Of a stretch of DNA of 19,023 nt, positions 1 to 6,764 are shown piece after piece; position 1 is the first letter of the stretch; each line of letters begins with the position of its first letter. The notes below the pieces were generated by a model. It did not search any database. It saw only the letters and a program-made list of their open reading frames with translations, and was not told where the DNA came from. This DNA is from CAZKRU01 sp964555235. GTDB taxonomy: Bacteria; Verrucomicrobiota; Verrucomicrobiia; Methylacidiphilales; CAMAQI01. The position numbers were made by a program, and so were the translations under genes. The stretch covers positions 1 through 19,023 of the forward strand of contig CAZKRU010000077.1 of NCBI GenBank assembly GCA_964555235.1. The letters are read 5' to 3'.

Positions 1-54
1 CATCTCTTCCTCAAGCATTTTTCACGCCACTTCACCACTTTTGCAGAGGTCTCA
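1..54. mobile_element. Putative insertion-sequence end cut by the window edge
   Basis: Bases 39-54 (TTTTGCAGAGGTCTCA) recur exactly, in inverted orientation, at 18970-18985 at the other end of the window. The sequences beyond this 16-mer differ at the two ends, as expected for the left and right ends of one element whose terminal inverted repeats match. The tip resembles the GAGACC(T/C)TTGCAAAA-type ends I recall from IS5-like elements; the family assignment is uncertain. If it is an IS, bases 1-38 would lie inside it, but no transposase is visible in so short a piece. Confidence 0.5.
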
Positions 55-57
55 CGT

Positions 58-96
58 AAAAAGTCGCGCAATCCGATTAAAGCCAAGCCACGCGAC
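58..96 (-). terminator. Candidate Rho-independent terminator after yggS operon
   Basis: Read on the minus strand, GTCGCG (96-91) pairs with CGCGAC (68-63) and is followed directly by TTTTT. The stem is only 6 bp and the loop is 22 bases, so it is weaker than a textbook terminator. It lies about 40 bases past the stop codon of the exported-protein gene, where the end of that transcript is expected. Confidence 0.5.
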
Positions 97-138
97 CTTT
101 CTTTCCATAAAAAAAGTTTAGCGGCATCATTCAGAAAT

Positions 139-897
139 CTATTTCCCGACCGGCTCATCCCCCTCCTGATCCACGATCCCACGCAGGGCTTCGATGGTGG
201 TCTTGCGATATTTTTGAGGGACTTGAAATATTTCGGCCGAAACTTCTTTGGATTCGTGTGAAATTAATTTCCAGCGGCTTTTTTCCTTCCCTCCGCCCCA
301 TTCGATTTCCACAGGGGCCTGTTGATAGGCTCGCAGAGACTCGGTTGCTTCATCAATCCAGGCCGACCAGCAGGGACGGACCACCGCTTGAGTGATCTGA
401 TGGTGAATCGGTTGAAATCTCCTCAAGAAATCGATCACCGCCGGATCGGCACTGGCCCACGTCGTCACTGGCCCCACCCCATTTCCAACTCCCTCGCGAC
501 GGTAGGCCTCCCAGTTCCGAATTTTTTTAGATTCCGTTCCCGCCTTCCAATTCCAAACGGGGCCCTCGGGCGCTGGCTTTTTGACCGGATCGGAAACATA
601 GCCTTCCGTGGTCCAATCAGAAAAACGAACGGCCTGCTTTTGAGAGCGATGAATCGCCGCCTCCACTTGGGACCAACGAAATTTCCAAAAAAGCGCATTC
701 CGATGCTCCAGCCCAAAGTACTGCTGATTTTCTTCAAAATAGAGAATCGAGTCAAAGGCCCGATCAATCCTCCAATTCGCTTTCTCAACCGTGATCCGGG
801 TCTCCTCAATAAAAGTGCCCCCCGTCACCTCAAACTTCCAGACCTCCGCCGCCTGCACCGGAACGACGAGAAATAAAACCGCCAGCAGAACCTTCAC
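139..897 (-). CDS. Exported protein of unknown function
   Basis: This is a 252-residue protein with an N-terminal signal peptide: a short Lys start, a hydrophobic stretch around residues 3-15 and an Ala-X-Ala-like cleavage site near residue 17. It is therefore probably periplasmic or otherwise exported. The mature part is rich in Trp and charged residues, with no Cys pair, lipobox or membrane segment that I can see. The middle (roughly 100-155: WNWKAGTESKKIRNWEAYRR and a following TTWASADPAV) loosely resembles proteins of the DUF4412 type, in which a thermolabile beta-rich domain has a similar layout; this is a weak impression, not an identification. Translation starts at a GTG that overlaps the yggS stop codon by four bases (GTGA, 894-897), so it is probably translationally coupled to yggS and is the last gene of that unit. 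Confidence 0.75.
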   Translation of the reverse strand: MKVLLAVLFLVVPVQAAEVWKFEVTGGTFIEETRITVEKANWRIDRAFDSILYFEENQQYFGLEHRNALFWKFRWSQVEAAIHRSQKQAVRFSDWTTEGYVSDPVKKPAPEGPVWNWKAGTESKKIRNWEAYRREGVGNGVGPVTTWASADPAVIDFLRRFQPIHHQITQAVVRPCWSAWIDEATESLRAYQQAPVEIEWGGGKEKSRWKLISHESKEVSAEIFQVPQKYRKTTIEALRGIVDQEGDEPVGK

Positions 898-1604
898 GGA
901 CCCTCGCCTTCCCCCTCCCGAATCGGTTTAGGGCGAGTGCCAAATAAAATCGTTCCGAGCCGGACCATCGTGCTCCCCTCCTCAATGGCCACTTCGAAAT
1001 CATGACTCATCCCCATCGACAAGTCCGGAAGCAGAAGTCCGGTTTCACGTTCCATCTGATTTCGCAACTCCCGGAGTTTTAAGAAATAAGGACGTACCTT
1101 TTCCGGATCCTCCGCCACGGGAGCGAGCGTCATCACTCCCCGCAATTCCAATCGAGGCAGGGAATTGAATTTTTCTGCCAAAGCCGAAGCCTCTTCCGGT
1201 TTCACTCCAAACTTACTCGATTCTCCCGCGATATTGATCTCCATCAAAATCGGAATCGTTTTTCCAATCGCCTCCGCCCGTTTACTGATTTCCTGTGCCA
1301 ATTCCAATGAATCCACGGAATCGATCCGGTCAAAGACTTGAACCGCGACCTTGACCTTATTTGTCTGCAAGTGTCCAATCAAATGCCAGATTCCTCCGCT
1401 CACCTGCTCCACTTTAGTGCGAGCTTCCTGAACTTTATTTTCACCGAGATGTCGAATTCCCGCACGAAGCGCCTGCTGAACCGCCTCGGGGGGATGGGTT
1501 TTGGTCACCGCAATCAACTCGATGGCGGAGGAATCGCGACCCGATTTTTGGGCAGCTGCCGCCATCCGTTCCTGAACGTATAAGTATTGTGACTCAAAGC
1601 TCAT
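894..1604 (-). CDS. yggS: YggS/PLPBP family pyridoxal phosphate homeostasis protein
   Basis: This is a 236-residue member of the YggS/PROSC family, single-domain alanine-racemase-fold proteins that bind pyridoxal 5'-phosphate and help keep the vitamin B6 pool and amino/keto acid balance; no firm enzymatic reaction is known. The PLP lysine is K35 in ELIAVTKTHPPE. Also visible are the family segments LGENKVQEA, WHLIGHLQTNK, the LRGVMTL strand and the C-terminal LSMGMSHDFEVAIEEGSTMVRLG followed by LFGTR. The reading frame is open further upstream to 1790, but that would run 62 residues into the divergent LysR gene; the ATG at 1604 gives the normal family length and is preferred. No clear Shine-Dalgarno sequence is visible. 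The downstream exported-protein gene overlaps it by four bases. The exported partner is not a usual YggS neighbour. Confidence 0.93.
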   Translation of the reverse strand: MSFESQYLYVQERMAAAAQKSGRDSSAIELIAVTKTHPPEAVQQALRAGIRHLGENKVQEARTKVEQVSGGIWHLIGHLQTNKVKVAVQVFDRIDSVDSLELAQEISKRAEAIGKTIPILMEINIAGESSKFGVKPEEASALAEKFNSLPRLELRGVMTLAPVAEDPEKVRPYFLKLRELRNQMERETGLLLPDLSMGMSHDFEVAIEEGSTMVRLGTILFGTRPKPIREGEGEGP

Positions 1605-1624
1605 AAGTGGGAAAACATTGTCTC

Positions 1625-1652
1625 TTGATTTAACATTAGAATCGCTTATTAT
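1625..1652 (+). promoter_or_regulatory. Candidate lysR promoter, possibly leaderless
   Basis: A -35-like TTGATT (1625-1630) and a -10-like TATTAT (1647-1652) are 16 bp apart. Only six bases separate the -10 box from the ATG at 1659, so transcription would begin at or next to the start codon, and no Shine-Dalgarno sequence is seen. The 54-bp gap is shared with divergent yggS, whose promoter must overlap this one, so the LysR protein may regulate both; no clear LysR box (T-N11-A in an inverted repeat) was established. Confidence 0.45.
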
Positions 1653-1658
1653 TTTGTC

Positions 1659-2588
1659 ATGCAGGTGGAAACATTCAAGGTCTTTCGCGATCTCGTCGAA
1701 ACTCAAAGCTTTAGTAAAGCGGCAGATCTCAGCTTCATCACTCAATCCGCCGTCAGCCAGCAAATTCGCGGATTGGAAGAACGATTCCACACTCCATTAA
1801 TCGAGCGGAGCAGCAAGCGCTTCGCTCTCACTCGAGAAGGTCAGCTCCTTTACGACACGAGCAAAGAAATTATTTACGCGTACGACACGCTTCAAAATCA
1901 AATCGCCGAAATGCGTAATGTCATCTCGGGAACCATTCGTCTCGCCACCGTTTATAGCATCGGATTGCACGAGCTCCCTCCATACCTCAAGGTCTTCATT
2001 AAAGAATATCCGAACGTCAATGTTCACGTCGAATACCGGCGTTCCAATCAGGTTTACGAAGATGTCCTCGACGGCACGCGCGACCTCGGACTCGTTGCCT
2101 TTCCGATTCAAAAGAAAAACCTGAAGATCGAACCCTTTCGAAAAGATCGTCTCATCCTCATCTGTCACCCTCAAAACCCCTTTGCTTCCCACGGAACCAT
2201 CGCGCTCGAGGAAATTCCCAAGGCGAAGTTCATCGGCTTTGAACCGGATATCCCGACCCGAAAGGCAATCGATAAAATTTTCAAGGAAGCCGGAATTGAA
2301 CTTCGACCGGTGATGGAGTTCGACAATATCGAAACGGTGAAGCGCGCCGTGGAAATCGATGCCGGCGTCTCCATTGTTCCTCGCGCCACCGTCCAACAGG
2401 AAATTAAAAACGGAACGTTGATCGCCCTCGAATTCAAAGGGGTCACCATTCATCGTCCGCTTGGAATCATTTATCGGAATGGGCGCGTTCTCTCCCCCGG
2501 AGTCATTCGCTTTATCAAAACCCTCCACGAGCATCCGGAGCATATCCGGGATGAGCCTGCGCCGGAGCCACCCAAAGCCAGCCCATGA
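1659..2588 (+). CDS. LysR-family transcriptional regulator
   Basis: This 309-residue protein has the LysR-type layout. The N-terminal winged helix-turn-helix (about residues 1-60) has the diagnostic SFSKAADLSFITQSAVSQQI and the following LEERF.TPLIERSSKRFALTREG. A linker helix follows, then a periplasmic-binding-like effector domain (about 90-290). The effector domain starts SGTIRLATVYSIGLHELPPYLKVF, and its GVSIVPRATVQQEI region is typical. The overall style is nearest to CysL/CysB-like or CbbR-like members, but the ligand cannot be read from sequence. The C-terminus ends in a Pro/Glu-rich tail. Its ATG lies 54 bp from divergent yggS, a common arrangement for LysR autoregulation. The stop codon overlaps the start of the Fur-family gene (ATGA, 2585-2588), so the two regulators are probably co-expressed. 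Confidence 0.93.
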   Translation: MQVETFKVFRDLVETQSFSKAADLSFITQSAVSQQIRGLEERFHTPLIERSSKRFALTREGQLLYDTSKEIIYAYDTLQNQIAEMRNVISGTIRLATVYSIGLHELPPYLKVFIKEYPNVNVHVEYRRSNQVYEDVLDGTRDLGLVAFPIQKKNLKIEPFRKDRLILICHPQNPFASHGTIALEEIPKAKFIGFEPDIPTRKAIDKIFKEAGIELRPVMEFDNIETVKRAVEIDAGVSIVPRATVQQEIKNGTLIALEFKGVTIHRPLGIIYRNGRVLSPGVIRFIKTLHEHPEHIRDEPAPEPPKASP

Positions 2589-3067
2589 TGGATCAGGCCG
2601 TTCGGGAGAAAATTTTAGGCCATCTCCAATCCAAAGGACTTCGGATCACCTCCCAACGTCGAGCGATTATCGAAGCCGCCTTCAGCACCAAAGAGCATTT
2701 TTCCGCAGAAGCGCTTTTGGATGCAGCAAAAAAAATTGATTCGACGGTTTCCCGGGCAACAATTTACCGAACCCTCCCCCTCCTCGTCGAAACCGGACTG
2801 CTTCACGAATTGGAACTCGGCAAAGGATTCAAACATTACGATCCAAACTACGCCACCAATCCGATCCATAATCATCTGATCTGCCTCGACTGCGATCAGA
2901 TCTTTGAGTTCGAGGATGAACGACTTGAGTCACTTGGAAATACGATGACAAAAAAGCTCGGATTTCAGCCCAAGAACAAACATCTTCGCATTGAAGCGCG
3001 CTGCCAGGCAAAGCAATCTTTGGGGAGTTGTCCCCGTGCTTCCGAAAAATTACTTCATCCTCATTGA
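2585..3067 (+). CDS. Fur-family metal- or redox-responsive repressor
   Basis: This is a 160-residue Fur superfamily protein. Residues 1-85 form the winged-helix domain, with GLRITSQRRAIIEA, HFSAEALL and the recognition region SRATIYRTLPLLVETGLL. Residues 86-160 are the dimerisation/metal domain, with HNHLICLDCDQIFEFED containing the HxH pair and the first Cys pair (C100, C103). The usual second CxxC pair of the structural zinc site is not present in that form: the C-terminus has C140 and C149 eight residues apart. Whether it is Fur, Zur or PerR cannot be decided from sequence. It overlaps the lysR stop codon by four bases and is likely translated by coupling. The pairing of LysR and Fur regulators suggests control of a metal or oxidative-stress response, which is inference only. 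Confidence 0.92.
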   Translation: MMDQAVREKILGHLQSKGLRITSQRRAIIEAAFSTKEHFSAEALLDAAKKIDSTVSRATIYRTLPLLVETGLLHELELGKGFKHYDPNYATNPIHNHLICLDCDQIFEFEDERLESLGNTMTKKLGFQPKNKHLRIEARCQAKQSLGSCPRASEKLLHPH

Positions 3068-3195
3068 GCCAAAGCCGCCACTCCGAGATCCCCGCTCAAA
3101 AAAATTGTTTTTACTTTTTTAACGAAAGAACGCCTGTCGTTTGGCCCAGATGAAGATAGCGATCTTTCCACGAGCCGGAACGTAAAATCACCTTC

Positions 3196-3221
3196 AAGCG
3201 AAACGAATATTTCGTTTGCTT
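3196..3221. promoter_or_regulatory. Perfect palindrome, possible operator
   Basis: AAACGAA (3201-3207) and TTCGTTT (3211-3217) form a perfect inverted repeat around TAT. It extends to AAGC(G) on the left and GCTT on the right with a one-base slip. It is too AT-rich and lacks a T-tract on the plus strand, so an operator for a dimeric regulator fits better than a terminator. It sits about 130 bp after the Fur-family gene and about 65 bp before a small ORF with a strong ribosome binding site. Confidence 0.4.
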
Positions 3222-3284
3222 CCTTGGCAATTTGGATTTTATTGAGTGCGGTAGTTGTCAATTAACTTAACCGAGGAGTCCTTC

Positions 3285-3485
3285 ATGAAACGTCCCATGT
3301 TATATGAGACCACTTCCACAAAAAACCCCAGCCGATTCGGAACCGAAGGACTTAAATTCATGCTTTTCTGCAGCAATCGTGAATCCCCCCGGCGTTATTG
3401 CATCCCCAATCGCATTCAAACTGCAGCATCGACTTTAAATTTAAAGATGCCCTTTTCAAAACGTCGAGTCCTTTCAAATACCTAA
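3285..3485 (+). CDS. Doubtful small protein with strong ribosome binding site
   Basis: A 66-residue reading frame starts at ATG 3285, preceded by GAGGAG seven bases upstream, one of the best Shine-Dalgarno matches in the window. An upstream start at 3255 exists but has no such signal. The predicted protein is basic, with two Cys, many Arg/Lys/Ser/Asn residues and no signal peptide, membrane helix or family motif that I recognise; the composition is not clearly protein-like after about residue 35. It lies in a gene-poor stretch between the Fur-family gene and the response regulator, just before GC hairpins. It could be a real microprotein, a leader peptide, or a gene remnant that kept its translation start. 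Confidence 0.35.
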   Translation: MKRPMLYETTSTKNPSRFGTEGLKFMLFCSNRESPRRYCIPNRIQTAASTLNLKMPFSKRRVLSNT

Positions 3486-3488
3486 ATA

Positions 3489-3570
3489 AACCCACCCGCC
3501 CCGGAACGGGCAACTCCGGGCACTTCGGTCCAAAATAAAATCGGATTTCCGAGGTAAAACCGGGTGGGGG
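3489..3570. other. GC-rich hairpin cluster in gene-poor region
   Basis: CCCACCCG (3491-3498) and CGGGTGGG (3561-3568) form a perfect 8-bp outer pair. Inside lie CCCG-GAA-CGGG (3500-3510), CCG...CGG around 3515-3529 and TCGGATTTCCGA (3541-3552). The segment starts just after the stop of the doubtful small ORF. The nested arrangement suggests a structured RNA or a foldback repeat; a bulky terminator is possible, but no T-tract follows on the plus strand. Confidence 0.35.
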
Positions 3571-3580
3571 GGGATTCTTA

Positions 3581-3615
3581 CGTTTCGTCTCTTTCGCGTG
3601 TTTCGCGGTTAAAAA
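3581..3615. repeat. Degenerate TTTCGCG-type dispersed repeat
   Basis: The segment contains iterated TTTCG(CG) units (CGTTTCGTCT, CTTTCGCGTG, TTTCGCGG) followed by TTAAAAA. I recall very similar CGCGAAA-iterated intergenic sequences from many unrelated bacterial genomes. It is not coding in any convincing frame. Together with 3489-3570 it accounts for most of the space before the response regulator; 3616-3753 shows nothing further beyond a short GGAGA-T-TCTCC palindrome at 3725-3735. Confidence 0.4.
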
Positions 3616-3753
3616 TTTCTGAATTCCTCATTTCCTGGTCTTTAGGAAAATCCTTTACGTGTGGATGGTCTTTTTCTGTTTTGGACACCAATGAACTCCG
3701 GGGGTTTTTGATTCTTGCCACTCCGGAGATTCTCCTCTATTAAGTGCGTTAGG

Positions 3754-4353
3754 ATGACTCTTTCACCTTCGCAAATCATGATGCTTCGGGAGTGCTCGAG
3801 AGACGAAGCTTCCTTTACTAAAATCCTCGATCTCTTCGTTGCCATCGCAAAAGAGGCCCGATCCACTTCCGCTTCGGCTCACCCTCAAAAATCTCCGGGA
3901 TCCACAACACCCGCAAAGCCTCCTGCCGCTCCCAAAAATGGAATCCATATTCACGCCGTGGATGACAGCATTGCGCTCTTGGATATCGTACAACGAATTC
4001 TTCAATCGGAAGGATATCGGGTGACTGTCAGCGCTGAGGCGGAAGGAGCTCTTGAGAAAATCACCAAGGATCATCCCGATCTCGTTTTACTAGACGTCGA
4101 AATGCCCGGCATGGATGGAGGCGAGTTTCTCAATAAACTTCGCGCCCGCCCCAAACTTAAGGATATCGCGGTCATTTTCATGACCGGCTTGGTCAGTAGC
4201 GAAGAAGCTGAGCAGCTGAATAAAAAAGCGGAAGACCCTTACCTCGCCAAACCATTTACTCGGGAAAAAATCGTCGCAATGGTGAACGAGTTTTTCACCA
4301 AGACCAAATCAAAGCACTCGGGCTCAACTCCCGCCAAAGCCGAGAAGCATTAA
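3754..4353 (+). CDS. Single-receiver response regulator
   Basis: This 199-residue protein has a CheY-like receiver domain at about residues 63-182. The acidic pair is D70/D71, the phospho-acceptor Asp is D114 (LVLLDVEMPGMDG), and the switch residues are T144 (FMTG) and K166 (AKPF). No DNA-binding or enzymatic output domain follows, only a Lys/Ser-rich tail (183-199). The N-terminal 30 residues (MLRECSRDEASFTKILDLF) resemble a short segment found at the front of some sensor kinases; a Pro/Ala/Ser-rich linker (about 36-62) separates it from the receiver. A TTG start at 3715 would add 13 residues; the ATG at 3754 is preferred, although its Shine-Dalgarno is poor. No sensor kinase is adjacent. 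Its last 30 bases overlap the convergent ABC transporter gene. It probably relays phosphate or acts by protein contact. Confidence 0.88.
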   Translation: MTLSPSQIMMLRECSRDEASFTKILDLFVAIAKEARSTSASAHPQKSPGSTTPAKPPAAPKNGIHIHAVDDSIALLDIVQRILQSEGYRVTVSAEAEGALEKITKDHPDLVLLDVEMPGMDGGEFLNKLRARPKLKDIAVIFMTGLVSSEEAEQLNKKAEDPYLAKPFTREKIVAMVNEFFTKTKSKHSGSTPAKAEKH

Positions 4354-5319
4354 CGCTTCCGGTTCAAGATCAATTCCGACCCGTTCCCCCACCCGTAGCT
4401 CCTCCGGTGAATTCCCCTTTATTTTTTCACCCTCTTCCGTTTCAACCACAACCGCATAGCGGTTTCCCCAGTAAGCACAGCTCTTGACTCGCACCGGGAG
4501 TCCCGTCGCCACACTCACCCAACGCACCGACTCCGGCCGAAACCCAACGGTTTCTCCACGCTTCGCTCCCAATAAATCCGCAAGACGTGATTCCCCTCCA
4601 CAATAAAGATTCACCTCTCCCAAAAACGCCGCCACAAAGGGAGAATTCGGATGGCGATAAACTTCCTGCGGCGTCCCCACCTGCAACAAACATCCCTCTT
4701 TCATCACTCCCAACCGATCTGCCATGGAGAGCGCCTCTTCCTGATCATGGGTCACATAAAGACTCGTCATGGCCGCGCGCTTTTGAATCGCCCGAATCTC
4801 CTCCCGCATTTCCGCTCTCAAGCGAGCATCCAGATTACTCAACGGTTCATCAAAGAGAAGGAGTCGGGGCTGCACCGCCATCGCACGCGCCAGGGCGACC
4901 CGTTGTTGTTGTCCTCCGGAAAGCGTCGAAGGATAGACTTTGGAAAAATCCTCCAACCGCACCCGGACGAGCATCTCCTCGACTTGAACTCGAATCTCCG
5001 CTTCTTTCATCTTCCGCACGCGCAATCCGTAAGCCACATTCTCTTCAACGGTCAGATGAGGCCAGAGCGCATAGTTTTGAAAAACCAACGCTGTATTCCG
5101 TTTCTGAGGCGGAACCTCATTCATCCGATCCTTACCAAAGAAAATTTCCCCGGAATCCGGAGTTAAAAACCCTGCCAACAAGCGAAGAAGCGTCGTCTTC
5201 CCACAGCCTGAAGGACCCAACAAAAAGAAAAACTCCCCCTCCCGAATCTCCAGGCTCACCCCTGCCACTACCTCGCGAGAACCCAATCGCTTTCGCACCT
5301 GATCCAATTGAATATGCAT
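4324..5319 (-). CDS. ABC transporter ATPase with TOBE domain, import type
   Basis: This 331-residue protein is a MalK/PotA/FbpC-like ATPase subunit. The nucleotide-binding domain has Walker A GPSGCGKT (35-42), Q-loop Q81, signature LSGGQQQR (133-140), Walker B LLLFDE (153-158) followed by the D-loop SNLDA, and switch H191. From about residue 235 a C-terminal TOBE-like domain follows (ETVGFRPESVRWV), as in importers of polyamines, ferric iron, sulfate or sugars. It would energise a cytoplasmic-membrane permease. No permease or binding protein is encoded here; its upstream neighbour, 12 bases away, is a TolC-like outer membrane protein, so the two are probably co-transcribed. The substrate is unknown. 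The 3' end overlaps the convergent response regulator gene by 30 bases. No Shine-Dalgarno is visible at the ATG. Confidence 0.93.
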   Translation of the reverse strand: MHIQLDQVRKRLGSREVVAGVSLEIREGEFFFLLGPSGCGKTTLLRLLAGFLTPDSGEIFFGKDRMNEVPPQKRNTALVFQNYALWPHLTVEENVAYGLRVRKMKEAEIRVQVEEMLVRVRLEDFSKVYPSTLSGGQQQRVALARAMAVQPRLLLFDEPLSNLDARLRAEMREEIRAIQKRAAMTSLYVTHDQEEALSMADRLGVMKEGCLLQVGTPQEVYRHPNSPFVAAFLGEVNLYCGGESRLADLLGAKRGETVGFRPESVRWVSVATGLPVRVKSCAYWGNRYAVVVETEEGEKIKGNSPEELRVGERVGIDLEPEALMLLGFGGS

Positions 5320-5331
5320 GAGTGAAGGGAT

Positions 5332-6648
5332 TTAACCCGTTGGAGAATTTATTTTCTTCGCGACTCCCACCTCACGACCCGCCGCCACATGAAGTTCCAC
5401 CCAATTCAAACGATTTTCCAGTTCCGTCGAAAGCGCTTTACGACGGGCATCCGACAAGCGCCTCAAGGAATCCAAAACTTCCAGATAACCGACTACCCCA
5501 CGCTCATAATCCTGCTGTTGCACCTGATAATTCTCCCGTGCGGTCGCCACCCATTCCCTCGCACGATTGAGCTCGATCGATGAAGTCGAAAAATCATTAA
5601 AGCGCGTTCGAACTTCGCGATCCGCCGTTCGCTGCAGCATCCGGAGATTCAACTCGCTCTTCTGCACCAATGCCTTTTTTTCCCGGACTCGCGCTTCGAT
5701 GAGTCCCCCATCAAATAAAGGAAGATCCATCGTCAACGCCACCGTCCAATCTCCATCGTTTTGAGAGGGAAGCTCCTTCAACGAATAACTCCCTGTCACA
5801 TCCACCCCTGGAAGATGCTCCGCTTTTGAAGCGGATAGAATCTTTTTTGAGCCATCCGTCTCCGCCTGTGCCGCAAGAAGATCGGGGCGTCCCTTCGCTT
5901 CTCGTAAAAAAACTTCCAACGAATCCGAAACGGTCTTGATCTTACTCTCCTCGACTTGCAATTGCTTGGAGGGAACTCCTGTCAAAAATGCCAGCAATTC
6001 CCGAGAAGCTCCGAGCGTTCCTTTGGTCTGCTGCAAAACCACCCGAATCTCCGCAAGGTCGGTCTGCGCCGAAAGTTGTTCACTTCGACGTGATTTCCCC
6101 AACTTCACCCGACGCTCAAGCTCTGAAGCACGATCGATTAAGGTTTTCTCCTGTTCCTCCAACAATCGCAAATCTCCCTCGTAAAGTTCCACTTGGTAAA
6201 ACGCACTCGCCACATCCAAGTAGAGAGTCCGACGCGCCCAGCGAAGATCCTGTTCCCGTGCTTGAATCGTCGACTTCTGTGCCGCCGCGCCATAAAAATC
6301 ACGAAATCCATGAAAAAGCGGCTGACTCATCTGAAGCTTTCCCTCAAACGAATCCATACTCTTGTTACGAGAATTGTTTGAGGAAGAGAAATTGCTTCCG
6401 CTACTGGATTGATTCACCCCTTTGGGATCACTCCAGGTCTCCGTACCAATCGCATGAATTTTAGGAAGTGACCCCGAAACCGTCTGCCAAAATTGAGCCT
6501 CGGCCACCTTGGCGTCTGCCGCTTTCATCCCGAGCGATTCCTGATGAGCGAGCGCCAGAACATAGCAATCCTGTAAGTCGAGTTTGCGTGTCTCCGCAAC
6601 TACTCCGCTGATGAGGACCATGACAAGGATGTAGATCCTAAAAATCAT
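5332..6648 (-). CDS. TolC-family outer membrane efflux protein
   Basis: This 438-residue protein has a signal peptide (MIFRIYILVMVLISGVVA, residues 1-18) and the TolC/OEP pattern of two homologous halves made of long coiled-coil helices. The first repeat begins LDLQDCYVLALAHQESLGMKAADAKVAEAQFWQ and is followed by SLPKIHAIGTE. The second, after about residue 270, has GSYSLKELPSQNDGDWTVALTMDLPLFDGG and a helix ending ENYQVQQQDYERGVVGYLEVLDSLRRL. A Ser/Asn-rich low-complexity stretch (about 82-100) lies in the first half. Such proteins trimerise to form an outer membrane channel and a periplasmic tunnel for type I secretion or drug efflux. A GTG at 6666 could add six residues; ATG 6648 gives a cleaner signal peptide. 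No membrane fusion protein or inner membrane pump is beside it; the only partner is the ABC ATPase downstream. Confidence 0.9.
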   Translation of the reverse strand: MIFRIYILVMVLISGVVAETRKLDLQDCYVLALAHQESLGMKAADAKVAEAQFWQTVSGSLPKIHAIGTETWSDPKGVNQSSSGSNFSSSNNSRNKSMDSFEGKLQMSQPLFHGFRDFYGAAAQKSTIQAREQDLRWARRTLYLDVASAFYQVELYEGDLRLLEEQEKTLIDRASELERRVKLGKSRRSEQLSAQTDLAEIRVVLQQTKGTLGASRELLAFLTGVPSKQLQVEESKIKTVSDSLEVFLREAKGRPDLLAAQAETDGSKKILSASKAEHLPGVDVTGSYSLKELPSQNDGDWTVALTMDLPLFDGGLIEARVREKKALVQKSELNLRMLQRTADREVRTRFNDFSTSSIELNRAREWVATARENYQVQQQDYERGVVGYLEVLDSLRRLSDARRKALSTELENRLNWVELHVAAGREVGVAKKINSPTG

Positions 6649-6694
6649 GGCAAAAAACTGCACCAAAATGCTTCAAATGTCCATCCGCAGAATC

Positions 6695-6761
6695 GGTAGG
6701 GTCACCTCTCCGCAGGTGACCGTGCTTTGGGATGCGGACAGCTCGGAGATCCGTCCCTACC
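6695..6761. repeat. Nested foldback repeat element
   Basis: The outer arms GGTAGGG (6695-6701) and CCCTACC (6755-6761) enclose two further hairpins: GGTCACCT (6700-6707) with AGGTGACC (6714-6721), and GGAC (6736-6739) with GTCC (6753-6756). The result is a compact three-way-junction-like fold filling the gap between pgsA and the TolC gene. This is the architecture of small dispersed REP/MITE-like elements; I recall GGTAGGG-bounded elements of similar content in verrucomicrobial genomes but cannot check. It may also attenuate transcription between pgsA and the TolC gene. Confidence 0.5.
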
Positions 6762-6764
6762 ACT

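Noticed and set aside
1605..1790. N-terminal extension of YggS to an ATG at 1790
   Set aside because: It would overlap the divergent LysR gene, and the extra 62 residues have no counterpart in the family.
1797..2543. A 248-codon frame antisense to lysR
   Set aside because: It lies wholly inside a well-supported LysR gene on the opposite strand and its translation shows no motif; it is a codon-bias shadow.
3061..3261. A 66-codon minus-strand frame starting at TTG 3261
   Set aside because: It uses a TTG start without a Shine-Dalgarno, contains the palindrome and shows no family motif. Its end runs into the Fur-family gene. The evidence is weaker than for the plus-strand frame at 3285.
4281..4304. 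GGTGA/TCACC hairpin near the end of the response regulator gene
   Set aside because: It is short, inside coding sequence and not followed by a T-tract, so it is not a convincing terminator.
4587..5321. A 244-codon plus-strand frame antisense to the ABC ATPase
   Set aside because: The product is Pro/Ser-rich without a start signal, and the opposite strand encodes a complete ATPase.
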